A stretch of DNA of 64,000 nucleotides from contig NC_080058.1 in NCBI RefSeq assembly GCF_026212465.1, forward strand, positions 20,061,333 to 20,125,332, given 5' to 3'. The position numbers and the translations under genes were made by a program. The DNA comes from Amaranthus tricolor (Eukaryota; Streptophyta; Magnoliopsida; Caryophyllales; Amaranthaceae). Under the pieces are notes generated by a model that worked only from the letters and a program-made list of their open reading frames with translations, was not told the DNA's origin and searched no databases. Shown piece by piece: positions 11,524 to 22,514 of the stretch (the stretch's first letter is position 1; the number at the start of each line of letters is the position of its first letter).

Positions 11524-11699
11524 CCAATTCTTATATTCCGCCACCCTTTTTATTTTATCGCCACCCCCCTGAGTAAATTACCATTTTACCTTTACTTTAT
11601 AAAAAATTAACAACATTACTATTAAGGGTAAAATTCCTATATATACCACACTCCACCTAAAATTATTCTCACTACTACTAAATACAACTCACTAGAGCT
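11524..11699 (+). mobile_element. Stranded MULE terminal inverted repeat (TIR A)
   Basis: These 176 bp match the reverse complement of the MULE right end (25346-25521), with about seven substitutions and no length difference. They begin CCAATTCTTATATTCCGCC and include TTTATCGCCACCCCCCTGAG. No transposase lies between here and 14 kb. This is a MULE end left beside the phosphatase promoter. Confidence 0.8.
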
Positions 11700-13769
11700 A
11701 TACTCAGTTTCCATTTAGAAACACAGGATTTGCACCCGTGCTGCACGAGGCACCAAGAAAAACAAAGTAGTCCCCAACTTTATTGGTTTTGCTTTTTATT
11801 TTTTATACTCCCCTCAAATTTGAGTTATGATATTTTATTTGTTTTTTCCAAGTTTGTTAATATACTAATTTAATTTATAGTATTACTGATTATAAATAAT
11901 TAAAAATTATAAAATATTGATTTAATAATTTTTGTGTTGAGACGAATCATATAAGACCTCACTTAATTATATTTCAATTTATAAATTAAGAATTAAATAT
12001 CAATTAAGAGTGAAATGTACATAGTGTTAAAAATAAAAATGAGACATTAATTCCGAATTCAAAAGAATACATGTATTTTTGATCCGTTTAATGAGATTCG
12101 CTTTATTTTATTTTCTAATTGTGACTCAAATTCTTTGTTTAATTCTCATAAATACATTCAACATACATTTCAAATCATTTATATACTTCTATGTCTAACG
12201 CTTCTCCATAAAAGACATTTTTTATTCACTTATATTTAGTTGAGACGGTCTATAATATAGACCTCTCAATATATGGGCTGACCCATATTTCAAATTTTAA
12301 AAAAAATTAACAAAAATAAAATGAAAACTGATTCTGATGAGCGGTTTCTTAATCACTCCTCAATAACTTTTCAACTTCCATCTCCCTAAATGTATGAATA
12401 TATAACTACAAATGTTTTTATTACAATTCTCCAAAAATTAACCGCAGTTGTGTTCTTCAACATTACTATTTACCATCATTAATGAACCTTAATTTTTTTT
12501 AAAAAAAAATTTAGAAGAACCACAATAGTTTTTATTACCTTCCCCAAATAGTATACATTGTTATCTTCTTCAAAATTATTGTTTTTCACCATTGATGAAG
12601 CTTAATTTAAAAAATCCCACAGTCGAATTCAAACACTAAATTTTCCATTATATTATGAAAAACCGATTTTTTTCATTTTCAAGGGATAAATTAACGTGGG
12701 AAAGAGACAGTTAATGAATAGACTTTTTATATTCTCGAATATAATACACGCGCGTGGAAAGAAAGCAGCGATTTATTTTAAGAAAGCAGCAGTTTTTTTA
12801 AAAAAAAGAATTTAAAAAGGAGATGTAGGCCGAGCTATTTCGCTATACTATAGACGGTCTGAGAAGATCTGTATCCTTTTTCCTTACAACTCTCATCTTT
12901 TAACAAATGCTATAAGAGAGAGGGAGTAACTTACAAACTTAGACCAATACAATTAATTTAGAAGTACTTAACATTAATTTGGAGTGTATATAAACCACTC
13001 AGAACCAGTTGACCATTAATTTTGGATCATTTAAATTAGAACTGTTAAATTGTGTCTCCACCTAAAAATTTGAATCAGAATCTAAGTTAACCAATTTAAA
13101 AGTGTATTTTTTTGGTTTGTTGAATCGGTATGATTGGAATTGAAGTTGCACTTAAATTGGTTGATAAATGAGAATGGTATAATTGAATATAAATTGCAAC
13201 CGATTGTAATAATCTATATATATTCTTTGGATTTTGACTGTTAGCTATAATTCCTGTAGTAATTAATGTTTGCTGACTGGTCTTATTTGGTATAAATACT
13301 TCTCAACGTATAATGTAAAATGAACATAATTAAGTGAGATCTTGTTTGATTTGTCTAAATATATTTTTTATGATATGAAATTAAAAATATCAAAGATTAA
13401 ATTGTGCAATTGATAGAGTGAAAAAAAAAATTTGCAATATAAAAACCAGAGGAAATATAACCGTTATTAGAGTTTAAACTTAGTAGTGACTGAACTAAGG
13501 TATATCCAATATGGATTATGCACAAATCCATGGCAAACCATGCAAAACCCACTTAACATGAACCGAATTTAAGTGATTTTTGTAAATTCGAACCAATTAT
13601 TAATCAAATTGACCCGATAACTTGAATGACACACACTAAAATTGACAAATACCCTAAAAATCTAACTGAGCTGAATAACTCTCGTAAAAATTGACTCGAT
13701 AAAATTTTAACTGATGCTAATATATCATGTAGAAAAATACGAATATTTATTATAAGTATAATGAAATGA
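11700..13769. other. Non-coding spacer with degenerate MITE sequence
   Basis: AT-rich. 11808-12070 resembles the Stowaway-like family (CTCCCCTCAAATTTGAG start, AATGAGACATTAATTCCGAA end). 12240-12300 has a GAGACGGTCT/TGGGCTGACCC piece. 12740-12760 holds CACGCGCG. No gene supported. Confidence 0.4.
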
Positions 13770-13884
13770 AAGAATAATAATACTATTAAAAAACTTAAAT
13801 AATGAATAAAGAAGGATCTCAAAATTTCCTGCATGCAGCAAAGGCTCAAGGTGTTTGACAACACGTGACGTGACACTACCATGC
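13770..13884 (+). repeat. Diverged copy of the MULE target locus (uninterrupted)
   Basis: 13770-13861 aligns with 18801-18883 (shared GAATAAA..AAGGATCT, TTTCC, AGGTGTTT). 13853-13884 aligns with the phosphatase promoter next to TIR A (GACAACACGTGACGTGACA). It thus joins, without a MULE, two sequences that elsewhere each abut a MULE end. Similarity to the promoter stops after about 30 bp. Confidence 0.55.
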
Positions 13885-14814
13885 GGCGGTTTCCAAGTGC
13901 ACACACGTCCTTATCACTCGTAAATCGTCACCTGTATCGGTATTCTCATATCTTATTTACAAGTTATAAAGACTATTTTTAATTAGACCAATTTATTATA
14001 TATTTTTTAAAATATTATAAATATGCATTAAGAATAATATAAGTAGATAATTAAAATATTAAAAGTAGAAATTAAAGATATAATAAGTAAGCATTAAGAA
14101 TAATATAAATTGACACTAAAAATACGATAAATAAATATTAATTTTTAATGGGGTAAATTTAAAATACGTCTCTGTGTCCAAACTAGTTGAATCTTATCAT
14201 CACTTTGCTTCCAATTTCTACAATGTCTTTTATCATATGTGTAATTCTTTTAAGAAACTGGGTTGACAAGATAGAATGAAAATTAATTCATTTTAAAGTA
14301 TTACTAAGTGTCTCATTTACTTTATGTACTTTATTCAATACACTTATTTAATTCTTAATATATCTAATTCTGTATAATTAAAAATTATAAAAAAAATTGA
14401 TATTAATAAACTTTATATTAAAACGAATTTAATAAGATCATACATGACTATGTTTTAACTTATAAAATAAATAATAAAACATAATTTAATAGTGATAATT
14501 GAATAGTGTCGAAAAAGTAAATGAAACACCTAAGTTGAATATGAGGTAGTATCATAAAGTAATTTGTAAATAGCAACCTTCAAGTTTAGAGCTTTTGTGA
14601 GTTACTGTCTCAATGGATTTTTTTTTTTTAATAATTGCCACTAAAGTATCAAATTGTACACCATTCAAGCTAAGTAATCGTTAACCAACCCAAATGTCCT
14701 TTGACCAGTCTAAATAATCGTTGACCATTAGTCCATTACTAATTATCTTTGACATTTGTTGACCATCCCTGATCACTTTTAACTTTTCTAATTACCCATA
14801 ATACCCATGTGTTT
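13885..14814. other. Non-coding AT-rich spacer
   Basis: Contains internal short repeats (GCATTAAGAATAATATAA at 14025 and 14091) and one MITE-like segment annotated separately. No gene seen. Confidence 0.4.
14285..14546. mobile_element. Probable Stowaway-like MITE
   Basis: Inner left CTAAGTGTCTCATTTACTTT mirrors the right end (reverse complement CTTAGGTGTTTCATTTACTT). The interior shares ACATGACTATGTTTTAACTT with the copy at 1818-2062. Outer ends are degenerate; TA follows 14546. Confidence 0.4.
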
Positions 14815-14853
14815 TAGCACTTTAACATCGTTTTTACCTATCCTCATGATATC
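14815..14853 (+). repeat. Partial satellite unit left of the solo LTR
   Basis: CTTTAACATCGTTTTTACC matches the repeat unit found at 18235-18800. The unit is cut here by the solo LTR and resumes at 18136. Confidence 0.65.
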
Positions 14854-17800
14854 TGTAACAGACTAGAAATTCTTAATTTTAATCTTCTGATTAATTATTC
14901 TGAATTTTCAATTCAAATCTCTAATCCTTTGATTATCCATTTCAAACCATCTTTAATTCCTAAATCTTTTTCGATTTTGTAATTTTTTTCGAATATTAAA
15001 CTTTAAAATAGTATTTTGTTTAAAATCTTTTTATAAGCACTAAAATATTATTTTATTATTTTATAGTAAGAAAAGTAAAATTTTATTATTATATTCACGG
15101 TTTTGTAAAACGTTACTTTTTAAACTAACATTACTACTTATTATTTTAACCTTATAATTTTGATATAATTATTTTATACATAAAAATGAGTCGTATTTTT
15201 ATTATGAACATTAAGTATAGTTTAAGCAAAATTTTAAATAAACTACATATTTTCATGATCAAACTTACCCATTATTTTAAAGTATATTCACTTGTACATA
15301 CTAGAACAAAATTTTGATAAACCAAAATCCTTTCTATGTTAACCCATGATGTTCATCACTTACACAAGCTATCACCATTTCCTTACACAAGATAACATTC
15401 TTCTACACTCCAAACTCTTACACATTCACTTACACACTACAACTCTTACACATTCAGTTACACACTCTAAATCACTTACACAAGTTAACCTTTTTCTATA
15501 CTCCTAACACTTTTTTTCATACAATCTAATGAACTATAAAGTTGCCCAAACCCATTATTAAATACCCCCTTAGCTATGAGATCACTTACACCACCATCAT
15601 CAAATCTTTCTAACATTCTTTCTTATATTTTCACTTCATTAAAATCTTACTACATTAATACCTTTATTAATTGAAGAAATTAAAGAGCATGGAGCATAGA
15701 ACACTCTTTATTTAGCTTAAATCATCATCATTATTTTGGGAGTTGGATTAATTATCTTTGGAGCATTATTATCTATCATGGAGGATCTTATTTCTTATTA
15801 TTTTCCTAATTAGTACTTAGTACTAATCCTTGGTGTTAGTATGGTATAACTTCTTACCCTACTCTTTTTGTAGAATTTTACATTATGTTTACTTTATAAT
15901 ATGCAAAGTATGAAATATGTTGATATATTTTAGTGGAATTTAGTTTAATGAAATTATAATCAAGATTATATTAAGTATGTGTATGCTAAAAGTATTTTTA
16001 ATATGTTAATTTAATAATCTTTGAACAAGTTTAGGTAGTTGAGTGCAAAATTATATTTTAGTGATATTAAGTATGATTTATGTTATAAACTAGTGCTAGT
16101 ATATTTATGAGTTATGTGTTACATTAGAAATGTTATTATATTTAAGAATTTATTTTATGTTAGAATTTTGTATTAATATGTTTATGTTAGCCTTCAAAGT
16201 AGTTTATAAGGTAGTAAGTTATTTTATGAACGTAGTTTACTAAGTATGATTATATTAAGAATATTGTTATTATACTTTATTCTGAGATTAAAGTTTATCC
16301 TTAAAGTTATAGTAAATTTCTAAGTTATTGTGTAAAGTTTTTATTCTTTTAGTGGTTACGTTAATTATTTAAATCTTGAATTTACTATAATAAATTAAAT
16401 GAAGTTGTTTTGTTAGTGAAAAAGGCCCCAAAATACTCATAGGCCATTTGACCATTATCATATTAAAAAGAAAAAGAGTTTGATTTATTTTTTTTTATAT
16501 TATTATAAGCTATTTTGTGATAATATTAGAATAAAATCTTAAAAGTTATTTTTGAGAAAGCTTTATAAGTTATTAAATATTGAAGTGATTTTCTTGAATG
16601 TATGAGATTTCATAATTAAAAAAAATAAAATAACTTTTGTGACATTTAATTACTATTTGACCAAAATTTATATAAAAAGATGTAAAAGTATTTTTAGTAA
16701 ACTTGTTCTTAAACTATGTGTGAAATATTGATTTTTGTGAAATTATAAGTTTTATTTGTTTTATAACTAGAATATTGACATTTGTGAATCTAATAAGTTT
16801 ACTTGTTTTTCCAAACTTGAAATAATTATTTTTGGTAAACTTGTTGAATTGTAAAAACTTATCCAAAGGTTGCAGTTTAACTTGAATTTTAATTAGAATG
16901 TTTGATTTTGTCAGGAGAATAAAGTTTTACTTATTTTACAGTTGGAAATTTTGATTTTTGGAACTTATTCAAGAGAAATAGATTTTAGCAGCTACTTGTG
17001 GAAAATACTAATTTGGAGACTATTAATAAAATATTAAGTTATTAGTGTGAATTTAGTGACCTATTAAAATAAAGTTATAAATAAAATTTAATGTGTAAAA
17101 ATTCAGTGTTGAACATATAAAGACGTAAAGGTAAATTAAACGTTATGATTAAGAATTATATTAAATAAATAAAGTTACCACTTAGGTTGGTCAAATTCAA
17201 ATTCAAAGTCAACTTGGAGTAATAAAAATGTGATGTACTTGTGTGAAATGTATTGATTGAATGACCCTGATAGTAAGGTAATGTCGAACCATGGACCAGC
17301 ATGTAAAATCCCGGCATCCGTGTTGGCCGGCACGTAAAATGCGGTGTAAGACAGGGGGTGCGCTACCTATCCTGTAGTGCTCGAGCATAAATATTATATT
17401 GGAGGGGTGACGACTCCCACCACAGTTAGGGTTTAGGACTAAAGTTCTCACCTAACCAGACCCTTACATATATCAGGTGTCATATTGATGTGCTTGTTGA
17501 TCAGTGATAAACTTGATTAGCGTTGATGCTATGATGCATGGTATGGTTATGAGTATTAACCAAATGAACTTACTCAAGTGTTAAGATTACCGAATTGTAT
17601 AAGTGGCAGTAACGTACTTCTGTCAGGATCGAGAATAGTATCTTAATGACTTAAAAGTATGTAACAGAAAAAGAACATGGTAAAAGTATACGGTGATGTC
17701 AATTAAGTATAAGTTCGTACTTAAATTATTATTTTGTAAATGTAGCGTATAATTTCCGTATTTTGAGCTGGATAGGAAGTTATGCTCGGCGTTAAGCGCT

Positions 17801-18135
17801 GACCGATTCAATCGGCTGTCTTCCGTATCATGGATGGCAGCATTTTGCAGGATTTAGTTCAGGTTCCGATCAAGGCCGCAACAATTACTATTTATCGAGA
17901 ACTTAGCTGCTTTTTGTATCTTTATTGATGACTTGATGATGATGTATTTTTTTTCTTTTTGAGCAAACAATATTTCTTATCAGAGGTAATAATATTTTAC
18001 TTTTGTTTTAAACAGTTTTAGTTTTATGATTTACAGTTTTTAACAATTCTGCATTTTGAGACTTCCGCAATATTTTTTGTATTAAACATTATTATTAAAT
18101 GCTAATTATGTATCGAGATTGCCGCTTTTGTTACA
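14854..18135 (+). mobile_element. Solo LTR of a Ty3-gypsy (Tekay-like) element
   Basis: 3282 bp starting TGTAACAGAC and ending GCTTTTGTTACA, flanked on both sides by ATATC (14849-14853, 18136-18140), a perfect 5-bp duplication. There is no gag, pol, primer site or polypurine tract inside. Near its 3' end, CTGACCGATTCAATCGGCTG and ATGGCAGCATTTTGCAGG correspond to the reverse complement of 63200-63280, so it belongs to the same or a sister family as the LTR at the right edge. Frames inside (17209-17451, 17623-17811) are not coding. Confidence 0.82.
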
Positions 18136-18800
18136 ATATCTTTTTAAAAAAACGGCCGACGTAATTACCCTTATGCGGTTAATCTTTCGGATATCCGGTC
18201 AAAACATGTACTCGCCTAACGTAAACCGAAAAAGATATTTAACATCGTTTTTACCCATCATAACGATAATTTTTCAAAAATCGAATGTCGCGATTATTCT
18301 TACAGGGTAACTCTTTTGAAAATTTGGTCGAACCAATTACTTATTACCTATTTTCCGACATGTGGATCAAAAAAAAATATTTAACGTTGTTTTTACATAT
18401 CATAATGATAATTTTTCAAAAAACGAACGTCGTTATTTTTCTTATTGATTAACTCTTTTGAAAATCCGGTCGAAACAAGTACTTACACCTAATATAGACA
18501 GAAATAGATATTTAACGACATTTTTACCCATCATAGATATTTTTTCAAAAAACGGACGTTACGATTATTTTTATGGGGTAACTCTTTTGAAAATGTGGTC
18601 GAACCAAGTACTTATTTACCTATTTTATGATACATAGACCGAAATAAATATTTAACATTATTTTTACCCATCATAATGATATTTTTTCAAAAAACAGACA
18701 TTGCAATTAACCTTAAAGGATAACTCATTCGAAAATTTGGTCGAAACAAATAGTTATTCGTTTATTTTCTGACACATAGACCGAAAAAGATATTTTAATA
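18136..18800 (+). repeat. Tandem satellite-like repeat, about 140-bp unit
   Basis: Five diverged units recur with period about 131-142 bp. The landmark ATATTTAAC appears near 18235, 18378, 18509, 18647 and (as ATATTTTAA) 18789. Each unit carries TTTTTACCCATCATA, TTTTTCAAAAAACG, AACTCTTTTGAAAAT and GGTCGAA. Together with 14815-14853 the array was split by the solo LTR. Confidence 0.8.
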
Positions 18801-18874
18801 AAGAGTAATAATATTATTAAAAACTTAATTAAAGAATAAAAAAAGGATCTAAAACTTTCCAGAATCAGCTAGGT

Positions 18875-18883
18875 GTTTAACAA
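18875..18883. repeat. Target-site copy GTTTAACAA beside MULE left end
   Basis: Matches, reverse complemented, the bases next to TIR A (11515-11523), and matches GTTTGACAA at 13853-13861. The bases right of the MULE (GTAAAATTA, 25522-25530) do not match. Confidence 0.6.
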
Positions 18884-18985
18884 GGGAGTCGCTAAATTTC
18901 GCCACCCCTTTTCATTTTATCGCCACCCCCCTATAAAATTTCATTTTTGCCCCTGTATTTAAAAAAATTACAAAATTGCCACTAT
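18884..18985 (+). repeat. MULE left terminal inverted repeat (TIR B)
   Basis: Aligns with the reverse complement of 25346-25521 over about 100 bp (CGCCACC, TTTTCATTTTATCGCCACCC, AAAATTGCCACTA). The outer end differs (GGGAGTCGC against CCAATCC). Confidence 0.7.
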
Positions 18986-19251
18986 ACTTAAAAATTAATT
19001 AATAAATGTAAATCACGCTTAATAACACTAATAAGAATTTAATGCGTAAGATTTGTCTATATATATGGAATTCTGAGATGCGTATGAAGTACGAATTCAA
19101 ACACGGTACTATCTCTTTAAAAACTGGTACTATGTCTCTAAAAAGTGTTAAAGAAGTGGTAAACCGTAATTGGTTAAATATGGCTAACGAAAGCGATTAT
19201 GAGTCGGATGCGATACGTAAAGTTGTCGTTGGAAAATTAAAAAAAAAAAAA

Positions 19252-19312
19252 AGGCGTACAAATCTGGGCGGCTGAACCATGGTTCAGGCGCACAAATCTG
19301 GGCGACTGTGAA
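19252..19312. repeat. GC-rich subterminal module, left end
   Basis: GGCTGAACCATGGTTCAGGC is a near-palindrome flanked by two direct copies of ACAAATCTGGGCG. The same AATCTGGGCGGCTG-AACC building blocks form the large palindromes at 24911-25006 and 25149-25254. Confidence 0.75.
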
Positions 19313-19487
19313 TTTTTTTTTTTTCCGTATTAATTTTTTTAAATTATTAATATTATTATTGTTAGTACTATTTTTTATTTTCCGTATTAATTTTTTTTTA
19401 TTTTCCGTATAAATTTTTATTGTTGATAAATTTAAATTTTAAAGATTTTTTTATTTACGTAATGTTTTTAATTTGTTGTTGTTGTTG

Positions 19488-19488
<1 letters not shown>

Positions 19489-19543
<55 letters not shown>

Positions 19544-19544
19544 G
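19489..19544. repeat. (TTA)n microsatellite
   Basis: About 18 units of TTA/ATT within the MULE 5' region. Confidence 0.92.
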
Positions 19545-19592
19545 TAGTCATTAATATACTTAATTTATATTATTTATATTTCAAATTTTCAG

Positions 19593-22393
19593 GAGTTTGA
19601 AAACTTTGGAGACAACGTAGACTACTCCGGTAGCTTTGTTACGGATAGGGAATTTATCTCCTTAGATGAGTTACATAGTTGGGCCGATGCGATAGCAATA
19701 ACAATCGGTTTTCAATTTACACGTGCTTCTTATAAAAAGAAAGAAGGACGTTCTAGAGTTAGTGTCTATTTAAGATGTCACCGCTATGGTAATATTAGGG
19801 GTGATGTACATAATCTAGATAATACTGCCCGACCTGGTTCTAAAAGTAGAAGTTGCGGGTGTAAATTTATGATTGTAGGAAGTAGTGGTAAACCACCCGT
19901 TCTTGGTGTACAGAGATGGTCATGTAAGGGCAAATAGGATTAATGTAGACATTCGGGAGCACATACGACAGCTTAGTGCAACCGGAATGCAACCGGCCTT
20001 TATTATGAATTCTATTAGAGATAATTTTCCTGGTTTTTATGCTAGTATGAATCAGATATATAATATTAGACAATCAATAAGGAGAGAAGAGATGGAGGGT
20101 ATGACTCCCCTTCAACACTGTCTTCATATGGCCACAGAACTTAATTATGTGGTCTGTACAGACTTGGATAACGAAGGGCAATTGAGCAGACTATTAATTG
20201 CAAATCCTACCTCTATCCAAATGATACGTACGTGGCCGTATGTTGTGCTGATAGATACAACGTACAAAACGAACAAACAAAAGTGGCCACTATGTGAAGT
20301 GATCGGAATGACGCCAACCAATCACAATTTCTTGGTTGCGTTTTGTTTGATGCGAGATGAGGCGGCTGTGTCGTATACGTGGGTGCTGCAGGGATTGAGA
20401 GATATTTTCGGCACTACTCAGACTCCTAGCGTCATTGTAACCGATCGAGACGAAGGTTTATCTGCAGCTATTCGTGACGTCTTCCCAGGTAAAAAGGCTT
20501 TGCTGATTCATTATTGTGGTTATATCTAATGATAATGTCTTAATTACGTTCAATGTTTTGTTTAATGTAGATGTGCGGCATTTCTTATGCATCTGGCATA
20601 TTGGCAACGACGTTGAGAACATGGTGGACAAGTTGTGTGGCGGCAAGAAAAATCAACAAGGGCAGGTATTCAGGAAAAGTAGATGGAACCCCTTGGTTGA
20701 AAGTTCTACGATCGAGGAATATGAAGATAAATGGCAAGTGATCGTCAGTACGTGGTCGGTTAGGAACAAAAAGGTCGTTCGGTATTTGACTGGAACATGG
20801 ATTCCACTGAGAGAGAAATTTGTCCGTGCGTGGACGAATGATTGTTTACACTTGGGTAACCGGACTACCAGCAGAGTTGAAAGCCAACACTCGTCTTTTA
20901 AGTATTACCTTGGTAGCGGTAGTAGCTCATTCGATACCCTTTTCAAAAGGGCGCACGCACAGATTACAAATCAGCAAGCTACAATCCGACAAGCGCTACA
21001 GGATTCCATGTCTTCTGTACCAAGATCGATGCGACAACATTACTTTAGACCTCTATATCGCCACGTATCTCTCTATGCCTTGGAGCAGCTCCAGCTTGAG
21101 TATAACCGCATGTTAGAACTCGGTGATTTTGTGTTTAACAAATGTGGTTGTGTACTTCAACAAACCCATGGATTGCCGTGTGCATGTTATTTACATATGT
21201 CCATCGGATCACATGGTGCTTTGTATTTGGATGACATTCATGAATTCTTGAGTACTTTGAGGTACACAGAGGTAGGAGACGAAACCGATGAAGGAGTACG
21301 ATACCCGAACGCCAATGACAAAGAGTACTTTCAATCTCTGGTCGATGAAGTCCTCAAATCTGATCCCGCTGTTGTTCGCCGAATGTCTCTGTTACTTGAA
21401 TATGAACTACACCCAGATGGCGCAGAAATACCTGAGCCTTACGCTAGTCCACCGAGAAAGGGAAGACCAAGAACAAGTAATATCATGAGAAGGAGAAAAA
21501 GTTCATTTGAATATAGCAGATCATCTTCTCGCGGTCGAGGGTCTAGATCTTCTTCCCGCGGGAGATCTAGTGGCAGATCTAGTGGTCGAGAGACGCAATC
21601 CTCAGTAGGAATTAAGTTCAGTTTCAACTTATCCGGTACTTGACTATATTTTTCGTTTTTTGCATTAATTCGTCTCAGTTTACGCATATTAACTTTATTT
21701 ACATTTATTGTAGATGATCCTGGAGGTCGAGATTTTTCACACTTTCCATGGCCTAATAACATCCCATTTATCCTTCCTCCTTACTTGTTCGACTGGATTG
21801 ATGTGTTAGGTGATGGTAACTGTGGATTTAGAGCAATTGCCGTCACAGAGCTGGGAGGCGAGGAAGCATGGCCTCTTTTAAGGCGTACTATGAGTATGGA
21901 AATGCAAATGAATAGAGCGCAATACCTAACTTTGTATCTATCCCAAGAGTCACTAGACGAGTCTATATTCAGAATAGGTTCACACGCAAACGGACCTGCT
22001 CCTTTCATGCACTGGATGGATGCACCGATGGCTTTGTACTCTGCAGCAACATTTCTAAACATTGCCATTGCTTATTATTGTTCTGCTGACTGTGATTCGC
22101 AATACAACTGTTTGATTCTCCCGTTAAGGAAAGCATCGGGCGTGAATAGTGTAAATAAAGTAATACATATATGTTGGGTTAATAGAAATCATTTTGTTCA
22201 ACTTTTAATGAATGACGATTCGTCCCCTCTACCGCCGATCCATCCAAGTTGGAAACAAGCAGCTGACAATTTCACCAAACATCTTGACACACATTTCAGT
22301 ACGAGGATTATGCTCTGGAATAATCTACACGGGCCACGTTCACAACCAACTAATACCACCGCTGACGATGCTGTAAATTTAGATACTCCATAG
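19593..22393 (+). CDS. MULE transposase fused to an OTU-like cysteine peptidase domain (N-terminal frameshift)
   Basis: The exons are 19593-20488, 20571-21635 and 21714-22393. Both introns (82 and 78 bp) have GT-AG ends and keep the frame, each rebuilding a GAT codon across the join. Domain order: an N-terminal FAR1-type zinc-binding segment (FVTDREFISLDELHSWADAI, RSCGCKFMI); the transposase core with Asp at 20254 (LIDTTYK), Asp at 20443 (VTDRDEGL) and Glu at 20879 (RVESQHS); a SWIM-like finger (KCGC...GLPCACYLH, about 21142-21198); a Ser/Arg-rich linker (to 21620); then an OTU-like domain with DGNC (Cys at 21821) and NRNHF (His at 22190). Between 19860 and 19890 the frame shifts by one and roughly 20 residues before NHPFLVYRDGH seem missing, so the N-terminus is broken. 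It would act in the nucleus on the TIRs; the role of the peptidase is unknown. Confidence 0.82.
21714..22393 (+). CDS. OTU-like domain exon of the MULE transposase gene
   Basis: The last exon opens with DPGGRDFSHFPWPNNIPF, then WIDVLGDGNCGFRAIA. The catalytic-type Cys sits in GDGNCGFRA and a His in VNRNHFVQL about 120 residues on. The spacing suits OTU deubiquitinase-type folds and the residues look intact. It reads in frame with the transposase through the 21636-21713 intron, so it is a fusion rather than a neighbour. Alternative: a separately started OTU protein, but no upstream ATG with promoter context is evident. Confidence 0.75.
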
Positions 22394-22514
22394 AATTTAT
22401 ACACGACATTCATTATAAATTGTATATAATCCATAATTATACTATTGTGTATACGAATGACATTCATTGACGAAAAGAAATGCAATAATTAATGTAAAAT
22501 AGTTTCAGTACAGA
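22394..22514. other. Intergenic gap between convergent MULE genes
   Basis: 121 bp, AT-rich, must contain both transcript ends. TATAATCCATAATTATA (22426-22442) is a candidate 3' processing region. No convincing AATAAA. Confidence 0.4.

Larger units (their letters stand above)
18986..19592 (+). other. MULE 5' region: leader, hairpin and (TTA)n tract
   Basis: A frame at 19042-19275 (contains MANESDYESDAIRKVVVGKL) may be a 5' exon but matches nothing I recognise. It ends in an A-run and the GC-rich hairpin module. A T-rich stretch and a (TTA)n tract (19489-19544) follow. The acceptor TTTTCAG at 19586-19592 precedes the first recognisable exon. Confidence 0.35.

Noticed and set aside
17280..17460. 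Possible tRNA or structured RNA (GC-rich block with CCGGCATCC...GGCCGG)
   Set aside because: No cloverleaf or A/B box arrangement found; it is conserved LTR sequence.
18119..18310. 63-residue frame in the satellite array
   Set aside because: Spans the LTR junction and satellite units; chance open frame.
14815..18800. CRISPR-like array
   Set aside because: Units are contiguous and about 140 bp without separate spacers, and the DNA is eukaryotic; it is a tandem satellite.
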